Positions 35,684 to 44,722 of a DNA stretch of 64,000 nt are shown here, one piece after another. The stretch is from Neoroseomonas eburnea (GTDB lineage: Bacteria; Pseudomonadota; Alphaproteobacteria; Acetobacterales; Acetobacteraceae), in assembly GCF_018129005.1 (NCBI RefSeq), contig NZ_JAAEDL010000022.1, positions 31,344 through 95,343 on the forward strand. Direction: 5' to 3'. Within the stretch, counting starts at the first letter, position 1. Each line of letters starts with the position of its first letter. The notes beneath the pieces were generated by a model. The model saw only the letters and a list, made by a program, of their open reading frames with translations. It searched no databases and was not told the origin of the DNA. The position numbers and the translations under genes were made by a program.

Positions 35684-38064
35684 CAGGCCGCCATCCCTCC
35701 GATGAGGCACGCCGCCGCCGCATCCGCGTCGTTCGCCGCCGCCTCCACCTCGTCCAGCAGCTCGCGCGCGCCGCGCGTGCCATCGTCCATCCCGACCTGG
35801 ATATCCCGCTGCATGGCGATCCGCTGGGCCTCCAGGAACTCTGCGTCCGGCACCTGCGCCCCGGCCTGCACCTCCGCCGTGCGGTCCCCCGTCGCCGCCG
35901 CGGCGCGCTGGCGGCCCCTGGCCGGGTCGGGCGGCTCGGCCTCGCGGGCGCTCACCGCGTCCAGCACGTCCCGCGCGGGCGCCGCCTCCGCCCCGAACAT
36001 GTCCCGGCCCGGCTGGGACTTCATCGCCTCGTCCAGATAGCCGGCCAGCCGGCGCGTCATGGTCGCCTGCCCCGCCGGCCGCTGGAACTGCGGCCCGTTG
36101 AACATCAGCGCCAGCATGGCCCGGCCATTGTCGGAGAGCGGCGGCGCGTCCAGGTCCATCTGCGCCAGCACGTCCGCGACCCGCAGGCCCTTCTCCCGCG
36201 CATGCAGCACGGTGCGGACCGCGCCGATCAGGTCCGGGGTGATGTCCATCCCCTCCGCGATCTCGCCCCGCGCCGCGGCCTCCCGCATTGCCGCCCAGGG
36301 CCCAGCCACGTCCCGCAGCGCGCCGGCGATGGCCCGCATCCCGTCCGCGTCGCTGTCCAGGATGCGATCCAGCAGCGGGCCCATCTCGTCGCCATAGGCG
36401 CGGGCGATGACAGCGCCGCGGATGCGCCGCCCTCCCTCGGCCGAGAGGTTGCCGCGGGCAGTCATGAGCCGGCCCTGCTCGGTCTGCGGCAGCCCCTGCA
36501 TGAAGGCCCGGACGAACTCGGCATTGCCGGCCTGGGCGATGTCCCCGCCGCGGTAGAGCGGCAGGATGCGGCCCACCAGGTCGCGGTCGGCGCGCGCCTG
36601 CTCGGCCGCCGACATGGTCAGGGACTGCGCGCTGTTCGCCTCCTGCACGAAGGCTCGGCGCTCGTCCGGGGACAGGGCCGTGGTGCGCCGGGCGATGAGC
36701 ACCGGCTGCGCCATGCCGGCGGTGTCGAAGCCCTGCGCCTCGAGCCAGGCGCGATAGGCCGCCTGCTGCCCGGCCCGGGCCGGGTCTCCATAGACGCGGC
36801 GCAGGGCCAGCACGCGGCCGTTGCCGCTCTCGACCACCTCGTCCGGCCCGACGATGGGCGCGCCGCTGCCGGCCTCGGTGGACCGGCCCAGGCGCTCCGG
36901 CTCCAGCCCGGCGGCGATCTCGTCCACCTGCCGGCGGGAGGCGTCGCGCTCGCGCTGTCGCGGCTGCACGCCCTCGGCATGGGGATAGGCCGGGTTCAGG
37001 GAGAAATCGTCGGTGTGGCTCGGCGTCAGCGCCGACAGCTCCGCCACCTCATACCGCACGCCCACCGCCCGGCCGGAGGGGGTGTAGACCCGCGCCTCCG
37101 CCGGGAAGGGCGCCACCTCATCATCCGGCATAAGGCGGCCCTGCATCGCCGTCTCTGTCGCGCGGGCGAGCCTGGCCTCGTGCACCGGCGGCGGGACGCC
37201 CGGGTTGCTGTCCACGATGCGCTGCTGGTCCTCCAGCACATGCAGGGCATCGTCGATCCGCTGGCCGCCACCGCCATCCGGCACGCGGCCTGTCCCGCGC
37301 AGCAGCCGCCAGCCCTCGGCCAGCGCGCGGACCCCGCCGCCGAGAACGGCGCCGCCGGCCGCCGCGGACAGCAGGCTGCCCCCCACATCCGCCGGCAGGC
37401 CGAGCGACACGCGGTAGGGCGCAGCCGTGACTTCGATCGGCACCTGCGCGCCGGCGGCAACGCCCGCCTCGATCAGCGCCGTCCGCGCGATGTTCCACGC
37501 CGCGCCGCCTGTCACACGCGCCCCGGCACCGAAGGGCAGCGTGGCCGCCGTGACGGGATCGCTGAGCGCCGCCGCGGTCTGCCCGAGGAAGCCGCCGAGG
37601 GCCCCGCCACCGACCAGCGCCTGCGTCTCCGACGCGCGATAGGCGCGCACCGCATTCTCCCGCGCGCGCTGCTGCACCTCGACCGCGGTCATCACCTCCC
37701 CGGCGCGGTCGGGAAACTGCTGGCGGAACTGCGCCACCTGCTGGTCGTAGGCCCGCATCAGCGCCTCACGCGCGATGCTGCGGGAGAACCGCTGGCCGAG
37801 GCCGTGGCCGGGCAGGAAATCCAGCGGCGTGTCGTAGCCGACATCATGCGGGTTCGGCGCGTTGAAGCCCTCGCGCCGGAGGATTTCCCGGGCCTGCTCG
37901 TAGACCTCGAACTCGTTCCGCTGCTCGGAGATGGAGAGGCGCGTAGCGCGGTCCGCCTCCCAGTCCAGGGAGAACCGCTCCCAGAAGGTGGCCGGCGTGA
38001 CCGGCAGTTCCGGCAGCAGTTCAAGGGGGGATGCGCCGCGCCCGGCGCCGAGGTCCATCAGCAT
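35683..38064 (-). CDS. Internal virion protein with DdrB-like ParB domain
   Basis: A 793-residue protein. The N-terminal 250 residues have glycine/alanine-rich helices (ALVGGGALGGFLGQTAAAL, LLSAAAGGAVLGGGVRAL) suited to membrane contact. Around residues 335-490 lies a DdrB-like ParB fold: YEVAELSALTPSH, IVGPDEVVESGNGRVLALRR, then PVLIARRTTALSPDER. This ParB-like domain occurs in phage defence-evasion or ejected proteins. It is probably packaged and ejected with the DNA, where the domain may act on DNA or nucleotides (inference). It overlaps both neighbours. Confidence 0.8.
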   Translation of the reverse strand: MLMDLGAGRGASPLELLPELPVTPATFWERFSLDWEADRATRLSISEQRNEFEVYEQAREILRREGFNAPNPHDVGYDTPLDFLPGHGLGQRFSRSIAREALMRAYDQQVAQFRQQFPDRAGEVMTAVEVQQRARENAVRAYRASETQALVGGGALGGFLGQTAAALSDPVTAATLPFGAGARVTGGAAWNIARTALIEAGVAAGAQVPIEVTAAPYRVSLGLPADVGGSLLSAAAGGAVLGGGVRALAEGWRLLRGTGRVPDGGGGQRIDDALHVLEDQQRIVDSNPGVPPPVHEARLARATETAMQGRLMPDDEVAPFPAEARVYTPSGRAVGVRYEVAELSALTPSHTDDFSLNPAYPHAEGVQPRQRERDASRRQVDEIAAGLEPERLGRSTEAGSGAPIVGPDEVVESGNGRVLALRRVYGDPARAGQQAAYRAWLEAQGFDTAGMAQPVLIARRTTALSPDERRAFVQEANSAQSLTMSAAEQARADRDLVGRILPLYRGGDIAQAGNAEFVRAFMQGLPQTEQGRLMTARGNLSAEGGRRIRGAVIARAYGDEMGPLLDRILDSDADGMRAIAGALRDVAGPWAAMREAAARGEIAEGMDITPDLIGAVRTVLHAREKGLRVADVLAQMDLDAPPLSDNGRAMLALMFNGPQFQRPAGQATMTRRLAGYLDEAMKSQPGRDMFGAEAAPARDVLDAVSAREAEPPDPARGRQRAAAATGDRTAEVQAGAQVPDAEFLEAQRIAMQRDIQVGMDDGTRGARELLDEVEAAANDADAAAACLIGGMAA

Positions 38065-40658
38065 CAGCCGAGCACCCGCGCGACGGCGCGCCGCACCGCC
38101 TCGGCGTCCACCGGCTGGCCGTTCTCATGGTGCGCCATGGACTGGATCACCGATCCGAGCACCGCCGGGTCGCGCCAGTTGATCGGCGCAGAGGGATTGA
38201 GGCCGGTGTCACGCGCCACGCGCTGCACATAGGCCGCCGTGTCGTTGTTGTCGCTCGGCGGCGCCCAGCGGGTGATCAGCGCGGTCAGCGTGGTGTCGCC
38301 GCGGTCCACCCATCGGAGGATCTGCTGCGCGCCGGCGAACAGGCCGTCCTCCATCGTCTGGTAGCGGCCGAAGCGTCCATCGTTCCCCACCACGCCGGGC
38401 TGGCCGGAGCGGAATTCGAGGTTCAGCGGGTTGTTGTTGCGGATGCCGCGCGGGGCGTTCGGATCGCCGGCCGCCGGCGGCGCCGGCCAGTCCTGCCGCA
38501 TGTCCACCACGAAGGGCCGCCCGTCCGGCCCGTTGACCCGGAAGCCCCGGATCGTCAGCCCATACCGCCCTTCGCCAACCGCGATCAGCGCGCCATCGCG
38601 GCGCACCATGTCCGGGGTGATCGGCGAACCGTTCGCCGCCCGGACGCCGCTCAGCACATGGGCAGGGATGCCCTGCATCTGCTCGCGGAAGGCCGCCTCG
38701 GTCATCACCTGCCCGTTGCGCACCGGCGGCGGGATCATCTGCCCGTTGTAGGTGATCGTCGGCGCCACCTGCTCAAGCACGCGCCGCATCAACCCGCTGT
38801 CGAACCGCTGCGCCAGCCCCGGATCGCGCCGGCTCGCCCCCGGCTCGGATGGGTCCATCCCCGTCGCCGCGCGCTCCGCATAGACCGCGCGCGCCGCAGC
38901 GGAGACGGCCGCATAGGCCGCCGGGTTCGTCCCATAGGCCTGCCCCACGCGCTCCTCGATGAAGCGGTCCACCTCCGCGCCATTCAGCGACGGCGCCGGC
39001 GTGGCGCGCAGGCGCTCCATGCCGTTGATGATCTCGATCGCCAGCCGGCTGTCGCGCTGCATGACGCCCGCCGCCGCCATGAAAGACAGCACCCGCGGGT
39101 CGCGCTCGTTCTCCTGGCCGGGCAGCATGCCCTCCATGGTCCGGCGCATGGTGTCCGCCGGCAGCCGGTTCAGCGACGTCAGGAGAGCCATCTGCTGGTC
39201 GCGCGTCCCGTTGCGCACGAGGCCGCCGAGCTGCGCGGCCTCGGCCGCGGTCAGCACCGGCATGCTGTCCGCCATGCCTTCGAGCGCCCCGAGCCGACGC
39301 GCCTGCTGCGCGCGAGCCGCCAACCCTTCGCCCAGCTTCTCCGGGCTCGACATGTCCAGCGGGATCAGCTCGCCGCCGTTCGGGTTGAGCCGATGGGTGG
39401 CTGCGGCCGTGCCGAGCGGGTCGCGGCGCATCGCTTCCCGCCGGCGCGTCACCGCCTCGCCCAGGAGCTGCGCCAGGATGGCATCGCGCGAGGATGCGTT
39501 CGGGTCGGTCGCCACCCGCTGCACCAGCGCCGAATACTGCCGGGTCAGCTCGGGGAGGCTTGTCGCCTGGGCATCGCGCAGGTTGGAATACACCTCCTGC
39601 GTGCGCCGGATTTCGGCCGCGGTCGCGCGGGCGCCAGCACCCTCGGCCCGGCGCGCCAGCGCGTCCACCTCCGTCGCCTCCACCGGCACGCCGCCCGTGA
39701 TGCGCGCCCGCATGTCGGTCCATTCGATCCCGACCTCGGTCCGCTGCTCGGCCTGCACGGCCCGGCGCTCATTGACCCGCGCCTCCAGCAGGTTCCGCAG
39801 CCGCTCCCGCTGGTTGAGCGGCAGGGCGCGCCGGTCGGCCTCCGCGTCGAAGTCTCGCAGCACTTCCTCGGCCGTCGCGCCCTCGGCCAGACGGTCCATG
39901 CCCGCCCGCACCACCGCGACGCCCGTCACCCGGTCGGACAGCGCCTGCCGCTGCACCTCCGCCGCCTCGGGAGACAGCCGGCCCTCGCGCACGCCACGGT
40001 CGATGAGCCCGATCACCGCCTCATGCGCCGTCCGATACTCGGGGCTGTCCATCCGCCCGGCGCGCGCCAGGCCTTCCAGTTCCTGGGTGCGCACCTGCAG
40101 ATGCGCCTCCCACCCGGCCGCTTGGTTGCGATCCTCCCGCGCGACCTGCTGGAGGGCCAGCGACTGCACATGCTCGTTCGCGATGCGGCTGAATGCGCTG
40201 CCCGCCTGCTGCCGCACCCATTCGGGCATCTGCGATGTGCGCCCCTCGGCCCAGCCGCGGAACAGCGCCTGGAAGCGCGCGGGATCGGCGCCGGCTTCCT
40301 GCCGGAAGCGCACCGCCGCCTCGCGTCCCTCGATCTGCGCCTCGTCGGCGAGACGGTTCAGGATCGCCTCATTCCGCAGCCTGCCGCGGCGCGTGCCCCA
40401 TTCGCCCGGCTCGGGCACCATGTAGTTCCCGGCCTCGTCGCGCATCGGCCTCGTGAGGATGTCGCGGCGGTCCTCGCCAATCTCCCGCTCCTCGCGCGCC
40501 TGCTGCATGTCGCGGCCGGTCGCGGCAAGGACGTTCTGCAACTCGCCCATGGAGCGGGACAGCGCCGCCATCGCGCCGCCCTCACCGGTGAAGGTGTCCA
40601 CCACCGGCTGGCGCTGGATCCGCTCCTGCGAGCGATAGACTGGAACCGTGCCGCTCAT
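38064..40658 (-). CDS. Internal virion protein with C-terminal muramidase-like domain
   Basis: An 864-residue ejection protein. Residues 1-700 are long, charged helices (coiled-coil character). The last 130 carry RGIRNNNPLNLEF, GRFGRYQTMEDGLFAGAQ and RWAPPSDNNDTAAYVQRVA, a lysozyme-like fold seen in virion structural lysins. The same fold occurs as the free lysis enzyme at 44715. It likely opens the cell wall for DNA entry, as T7 gp16 does with a different enzyme domain. The start overlaps the preceding stop. Confidence 0.82.
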   Translation of the reverse strand: MSGTVPVYRSQERIQRQPVVDTFTGEGGAMAALSRSMGELQNVLAATGRDMQQAREEREIGEDRRDILTRPMRDEAGNYMVPEPGEWGTRRGRLRNEAILNRLADEAQIEGREAAVRFRQEAGADPARFQALFRGWAEGRTSQMPEWVRQQAGSAFSRIANEHVQSLALQQVAREDRNQAAGWEAHLQVRTQELEGLARAGRMDSPEYRTAHEAVIGLIDRGVREGRLSPEAAEVQRQALSDRVTGVAVVRAGMDRLAEGATAEEVLRDFDAEADRRALPLNQRERLRNLLEARVNERRAVQAEQRTEVGIEWTDMRARITGGVPVEATEVDALARRAEGAGARATAAEIRRTQEVYSNLRDAQATSLPELTRQYSALVQRVATDPNASSRDAILAQLLGEAVTRRREAMRRDPLGTAAATHRLNPNGGELIPLDMSSPEKLGEGLAARAQQARRLGALEGMADSMPVLTAAEAAQLGGLVRNGTRDQQMALLTSLNRLPADTMRRTMEGMLPGQENERDPRVLSFMAAAGVMQRDSRLAIEIINGMERLRATPAPSLNGAEVDRFIEERVGQAYGTNPAAYAAVSAAARAVYAERAATGMDPSEPGASRRDPGLAQRFDSGLMRRVLEQVAPTITYNGQMIPPPVRNGQVMTEAAFREQMQGIPAHVLSGVRAANGSPITPDMVRRDGALIAVGEGRYGLTIRGFRVNGPDGRPFVVDMRQDWPAPPAAGDPNAPRGIRNNNPLNLEFRSGQPGVVGNDGRFGRYQTMEDGLFAGAQQILRWVDRGDTTLTALITRWAPPSDNNDTAAYVQRVARDTGLNPSAPINWRDPAVLGSVIQSMAHHENGQPVDAEAVRRAVARVLG

Positions 40659-41134
40659 CGCGTCATCCCGTAAATCTGCCGCGCCCCGCTTGCGAGCGAG
40701 CCGACCGCCTGGCCGTAGGAGCCGATGATCGCCGCATTCGCCGTCTCACCGCCGCGCCGGAGCGCCGCATCGGCCGCCAGCCCGAGGCGCCGGCCGGTGC
40801 GGTTGTCGTTCGCGCGGATCGTCTCGATATCGCCCTCGGCCGCGTCGATGCTGGCGCGCCGGATCGCCTCACCGGTCTGGCTGCCGAGGTCCAGCCCGCG
40901 CCCGGCCCGCAGCGCATCCGCCGCGCTCAGCACGCGGCCGAGGTCGCGACGCTTCGCCGCCTCCTCCTGCTCTGCCGCCAGCCGCGCGGCCCGGCGCTCT
41001 TCCTCGTATTGCGCCGCGGTCGCCTGCGCCTGCGCCTTGGCTGCCGCGGCCTGCTGCTGGCCGCTATAGATCGCCGTCCCTGCGCCAACGACGGCGGATG
41101 CCGCGACCGCTGCCAGAACTGCCGTCTCAGCCAC
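40655..41134 (-). CDS. Small internal virion protein (gp14-like)
   Basis: A 159-residue protein with an N-terminal membrane-like segment (VLAAVAASAVVGAGTAIYSG) followed by an alanine/arginine/glutamate-rich helix (AQATAAQYEEERRAARLAAEQEEAAK written in parts: AQATAAQYEEERR, then AARLAAEQEEAAK). Length, hydrophobic start and place between tail tubular B and the large core proteins match the T7 gp14-type internal protein that forms the outer-membrane part of the DNA channel. Function is by analogy. Confidence 0.78.
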   Translation of the reverse strand: MAETAVLAAVAASAVVGAGTAIYSGQQQAAAAKAQAQATAAQYEEERRAARLAAEQEEAAKRRDLGRVLSAADALRAGRGLDLGSQTGEAIRRASIDAAEGDIETIRANDNRTGRRLGLAADAALRRGGETANAAIIGSYGQAVGSLASGARQIYGMTR

Positions 41135-43061
41135 CGACCGATACCTCCCGCGTCAGAGACAGGAGCGTCACGCGATGCGGACGATCCACCTCGATGTCGA
41201 ACACCGCTTCCTCATCCACACCCCGCAGCCGCACCTCGATGATCCCCGACCCGCCCGGCGGCGGGCTGTCGAAGTCGTCGCCCACGAAGTCCAGCAGCAC
41301 CCGCCGCCCCTGCACCCGGAACGGCCCGCTGTTCACCACCTGCACAAAGCAACGGATCAGCCGCTTCTTCAGCCCGCGCACCGGGCCTTCCTCCAGGTCG
41401 AAGTCGATCGGCATCGGCCGGATGATCTGGAGGAAGCGCAATCCGATCTCGACCTCGTCCACCTCCGGACGGTCCGGCCCCATCGTCACCACGCCGTTGC
41501 CGTCCACCACGTAGTCGCCCAGGTCGTGGCCGCGCGAGACGACGCTGACGGTCCGCCCAGCCAGATGACCCATGCCGCCCCAGACCCGCGTCTTGCCCGC
41601 CGAGGTCAGACGCCGCGCGCAGTCCAGCGGCGCGGCATCCCAGACCAGCTCCTCGAGCGCGATGCCAGACGAGCCGCGGCTCACCAGCGCGAAGACGTCC
41701 TCGCCTACGCTGCACACGTCGAGCCACGCGCCATCCGTGACCCATTCGAAGAACGCGCTGATCCGCTCCGACCGTACGGAGTGGAACACCGTCATCGTCC
41801 CGTCCGCGTTCGGCATCAGCACCAGCGGCTCCGGCTGGGCCGCGCGCGCAGGCGCATGCTCTAGCCGGACCGGCTGCTTGATCAGGTGCTCCGCGATCAG
41901 GCTGACCGGCGAGACGTCCGTGCGCTCGGTCGCTCCGTCGTAGAGCACTTCGTAGAGGTTCCGGCCCGGCGTGTCGGCGAAGATCGTGGCGCCGTCATAG
42001 ACCACCGGCTGCGCTTCGCTCGCGCCGATCTGGTTCAGCCGGCGATATGCGACCGTCGTCGGGGTGATCGGGCCGTTGTCCGCGCCGCGAAGCTGCCAGA
42101 CGGCCCGGTCGGTCAGCACCTGCAACCGCTCCTGCGCGACGAGATGCCGCACGAGGCTGACCTGCGCCCCACCCACCGGCTCGACGATGGCATCGCCATC
42201 GTTCGCGCCCGTCTCCCAGGAGAAGTAGGCGCCAGCGCGCGAGGCCCATACCGCGTTGGGCTCGGCGGTCGATGCCGCCAGGACCAGCCGGCCGTCGATG
42301 AACTCGCCCGTGCTCGGATAGCCGAACTCGGGCAACCAGGCCTCATGCCGCCAATCGGTGGTGTGCTCCGTGCTGAGCCCAGTCGCATCCTCCAGCCAGG
42401 TGAACGCCGCATCGGCCGGCGTGAAGATGGCGGTGATCTGCATGCGCTTGCCGCGATACAGCACCTGCTTGCCCAGCCAGTTGGCGGTCATGACGCCGGA
42501 CGAGAACCCGATCGCGCCGCCCGTGCCGGCCGCGCCGGACGCACTGATCGTCATCGTGATCGCCGCATCCAGCAGCCGGGAGAAGGGCGGCACTTCCACC
42601 GGCATGTCGGTCAGCACCCAGGACGCTGCGCCGGTGCGGAGGATGCGCTTCGGGAACATGATGGGATGCAGGAGGATCGACGTGTTGCCGGCCTGCACCC
42701 AGCCCATGTCTGGGACCATGGAGCCCGTCCATGGCGCGCCGACGACGCCGTTGGCGAATGCGCCGGAGACGGCATCGAAGGCCCACATGGCCCCCTCCAC
42801 CAGCAGGCAGACATACCGCTGGCTCGGGTTGAACACGAAGGGATGCAGGCGTGCATGCGCCGGGATCGCGGCCGGCGTCGGCAGGGTGGAGGTGATCCAG
42901 CGCGTCCCCGGCCGGGTGCTGGTGCCGCCCTGCGCCAGCGGATGGCGGTTCAGCAGGCGCGCAGCGCCGTTGCGGTACAGCGCGATGTCCGAGCGACCGG
43001 CCAGCCGCGGCGACAGTTCCCCCAGCGCGAAGTTGGTCTGGCCCTGGCGACGCTTGCTCAC
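41127..43061 (-). CDS. Tail tubular protein B (nozzle)
   Basis: A 644-residue beta-rich protein starting at GTG 43061, which overlaps the TTPA stop (GTGA). The N-terminus QTNFALGELSPRLAGRSDI, TRPGTRWI and the central EFGYPSTGEFIDGRLVLAAS with RLQVLTDRAVWQLRG are typical of podoviral nozzle proteins. It forms the distal tail tube below TTPA. A longer frame upstream is only the shadow of TTPA. It ends 8 bases inside the gp14-like gene start. Confidence 0.9.
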   Translation of the reverse strand: MSKRRQGQTNFALGELSPRLAGRSDIALYRNGAARLLNRHPLAQGGTSTRPGTRWITSTLPTPAAIPAHARLHPFVFNPSQRYVCLLVEGAMWAFDAVSGAFANGVVGAPWTGSMVPDMGWVQAGNTSILLHPIMFPKRILRTGAASWVLTDMPVEVPPFSRLLDAAITMTISASGAAGTGGAIGFSSGVMTANWLGKQVLYRGKRMQITAIFTPADAAFTWLEDATGLSTEHTTDWRHEAWLPEFGYPSTGEFIDGRLVLAASTAEPNAVWASRAGAYFSWETGANDGDAIVEPVGGAQVSLVRHLVAQERLQVLTDRAVWQLRGADNGPITPTTVAYRRLNQIGASEAQPVVYDGATIFADTPGRNLYEVLYDGATERTDVSPVSLIAEHLIKQPVRLEHAPARAAQPEPLVLMPNADGTMTVFHSVRSERISAFFEWVTDGAWLDVCSVGEDVFALVSRGSSGIALEELVWDAAPLDCARRLTSAGKTRVWGGMGHLAGRTVSVVSRGHDLGDYVVDGNGVVTMGPDRPEVDEVEIGLRFLQIIRPMPIDFDLEEGPVRGLKKRLIRCFVQVVNSGPFRVQGRRVLLDFVGDDFDSPPPGGSGIIEVRLRGVDEEAVFDIEVDRPHRVTLLSLTREVSVGG

Positions 43062-43639
43062 CGGCCGAACCTCGCCGCCCGCAACCGGGTTGCCCGCAGC
43101 CGGCGCGACGTCCGCTGCTGACTGTCCGCCGTCCGCACCCCCTCCCAATTCATCGTCCGGCGCAGCTCGGCCGCGAGCTCGGCGTTCTCGTTCAGCGCCA
43201 TGGCGAGGCGGTGCGCCAGCTCGTGGCTGACCGCGTCCGCGAAATCGGGCGGCCACAGGCTCTCGTCCGCCCGGAAGGTGTGGTCGCAGATCAGGTCCGC
43301 GTGCTGGTCGGTGAAAATCTTGTCGCCGTAGATCGCGAAGGCGATCGGATGGTCATTCTCGGTGACGGCATGGATTTTCAGGCAGAGGGCAGGGGTCTGC
43401 CATGCCTTCGACCAGCGCCCGGCCGGGACATCGGTCAGCGGGGCCAGGCGCTCCTGCCGGCTGGCGAATGACCAGCGCATGGGCGAGCCGCCCGGGGTGA
43501 GCAGCGCCTTTCCGACGAGGTTTTCGTAAAGCTGGCCGCAGACGGCGCCCTCGGTGGAGCCATCGTTGAACGCCGCAATGGCGTTGGCCCCGACCATGGC
43601 CAGGGCGGCATTGCAGACGTCGATCTTGCTGCGGGGCAT
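43058..43639 (-). CDS. Tail tubular protein A (adaptor)
   Basis: A 193-residue tail adaptor: MPRSKIDVCNAALAMVGAN, YENLVGKALLTPGG and WSFASRQERLAPL are classic for podoviral tail tubular protein A, as is FADAVSHELAHRLAMALNE. It joins the portal to the nozzle. The ribosome site CGGAGG stands about 7 bases before ATG 43639, and a phage late motif is a few bases further upstream. Confidence 0.92.
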   Translation of the reverse strand: MPRSKIDVCNAALAMVGANAIAAFNDGSTEGAVCGQLYENLVGKALLTPGGSPMRWSFASRQERLAPLTDVPAGRWSKAWQTPALCLKIHAVTENDHPIAFAIYGDKIFTDQHADLICDHTFRADESLWPPDFADAVSHELAHRLAMALNENAELAAELRRTMNWEGVRTADSQQRTSRRLRATRLRAARFGR

Positions 43640-43656
43640 GCGGACCTCCGCGATCC

Positions 43657-43685
43657 GCTGTCCAGATGAGGCCGCGGCAAGGCAA
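43657..43685 (-). promoter_or_regulatory. Phage late motif, copy 2 (before tail tubular protein A)
   Basis: GCCTCATCTGGACAGC on the minus strand (43672-43657) is identical over 16 bases to copy 1. TTGCCT at 43685-43680 is 17 bases upstream of GACAGC. It lies in the 49-base gap between the lysis genes and TTPA. Confidence 0.65.
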
Positions 43686-43688
43686 GCG

Positions 43689-43868
43689 TTACCAGCCGCA
43701 GAGGCGCCGGCCGGTCAGGTTATGGGCGAGGATCGCGCGGGCTGTCTCGGTGGTGAGCTGGTCCTCGGCGCCGATCAGGATCGGCCGCCAGGCCTCACAT
43801 CCCGCGCTGCCAGTCCCGGCGCAGTTCGGCAGCAGGGTCATCAGCACGAGCAGCGTCACGATCCGCAT
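43689..43868 (-). CDS. Outer-membrane spanin-like lipoprotein (Rz1-type)
   Basis: A 59-residue lipoprotein: signal peptide MRIVTLLVLMTLLPNC with lipobox, then a short domain with CEAWRPI, EDQLTTETARAILAHN and RLCGW, a pattern recurring in phage lysis cassettes. Its first half overlaps the end of the Rz-like gene in another frame, the usual arrangement of spanin pairs. It should link with the inner-membrane spanin to fuse outer and inner membranes at lysis. It lacks the proline-rich stretch of lambda Rz1, so the spanin role is inferred from position. Confidence 0.68.
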   Translation of the reverse strand: MRIVTLLVLMTLLPNCAGTGSAGCEAWRPILIGAEDQLTTETARAILAHNLTGRRLCGW

Positions 43869-44031
43869 GGGCTCTTTCCTCCGCTCCTTCGACACGCGCC
43901 GCGAGCTGGTCGCGCTCCGCCGCCTGCCGGCCGCCCCGCCGGCCCAGGACCCAAGCCGAGACGAGCGCCCCCAGCACCAGCCCGGCCGCCGCGACCCAGC
44001 CTTGGATGCGCGTCCACAGGGCGGCGAGCAT
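43795..44031 (-). CDS. Inner-membrane spanin-like protein (Rz-type)
   Basis: A 78-residue protein with one membrane helix (VAAAGLVLGALVSAWVLG) and a charged coiled-coil tail (ERDQLAARVEGAEERAHADRDA in parts: ERDQLAARVEGAEER, AHADRDA). This is the shape of an i-spanin. It starts inside the stop of the DUF2793 gene (ATG 44031) and overlaps the Rz1-like gene out of frame by 74 bases. Confidence 0.7.
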   Translation of the reverse strand: MLAALWTRIQGWVAAAGLVLGALVSAWVLGRRGGRQAAERDQLAARVEGAEERAHADRDAARADDPAAELRRDWQRGM

Positions 44032-44552
44032 CACGCCTCGATCCCCGCTGCGGCCCGGAACAGGTCGTCGAGCTGCGCATCGCTGAGGCCGAGGCCGAGG
44101 GTGGCGCGCTGATCGGCGGCCGTCGCATCGTCGAGCAGCGCCTTGCCGGCAGCCGTGATGTCGCCGCCCAGCTCCGCCGTCGTGATGGAGCCGGCGGCCA
44201 CGGTCCCGGCCGGCGCCGCGCCCCACGCGCCCGACGAATAGACCCACAGGGCGTCAGCCGCGGCGTTCCACGCGCGCCAGCCCTCCGCCGGCGCATAGAA
44301 ATCCCACGTCGAGCCGTTCCACCGCGCGATCGCATCGTCATGCCCGGCCCATGCACCGCTGCCGGTCCCGACGATGTAGCGATCCCCCGCGGACGGCGCG
44401 CCCGGCGGGCTGTTCTGCTGCCCGAGCACCGCCAGATGCGTGACCGCATCCAGCGCGGCCATGTTCGGGTTGAAGCCGCTCACGCCCCAGCCGGGCTCGC
44501 CGGGCAGCCAGCCATAGGTCAGGCCGAGGTTCGGGCCAGGATTTCCGGGCAT
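44031..44552 (-). CDS. DUF2793 phage protein (fibre-like)
   Basis: A 173-residue protein with the DUF2793 pattern: FNPNMAALDAVTHLAVLGQ, GDRYIVGTGSGAWAGHDD, IARWNGSTWDFYAPAEGW, LWVYSSGAW. Such domains occur in phage-derived and gene-transfer-agent-like regions near tail or surface proteins; the function is unknown. The end (DDATAADQRATLGLG) resembles the repeat unit of tail fibres. The start overlaps a 56-residue gene upstream (TGATG). Confidence 0.82.
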   Translation of the reverse strand: MPGNPGPNLGLTYGWLPGEPGWGVSGFNPNMAALDAVTHLAVLGQQNSPPGAPSAGDRYIVGTGSGAWAGHDDAIARWNGSTWDFYAPAEGWRAWNAAADALWVYSSGAWGAAPAGTVAAGSITTAELGGDITAAGKALLDDATAADQRATLGLGLSDAQLDDLFRAAAGIEA

Positions 44553-44722
44553 CAGGAGAACGCCTCATCGAAGCAGAAGTCGAACCGGCCCACGATGTTC
44601 GCGTGGATGTGGGCCAGCGTGGGCAGCACGTCCCCCAGTCCAAGCGCCTCCTGCGCGATCGCCTGCTTCTCCCGCCGGAGGAACAGCAGATGCCACGTCT
44701 CGGGATGCCTGGTCTCAGACAT
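44552..44722 (-). CDS. Small phage protein, 56 residues
   Basis: A short gene starting at ATG 44722, inside the end of the lysis-enzyme gene, and ending in a TGATG overlap with the DUF2793 gene. The protein (MSETRHPETWHLLFLRREK..., ending IVGRFDFCFDEAFS) has mixed charge and no membrane segment. The tight overlaps on both sides are the main evidence that it is real. No function recognised. Confidence 0.6.
   Translation of the reverse strand: MSETRHPETWHLLFLRREKQAIAQEALGLGDVLPTLAHIHANIVGRFDFCFDEAFS

Noticed and set aside
36350..36366. A further copy of the phage late motif (GCTGTCCAGGATG)
   Set aside because: It lies inside a coding gene, differs after GCTGTCCAG and lacks the TTGNC box at 17 bases; the 9-base core is expected by chance in this GC-rich DNA.
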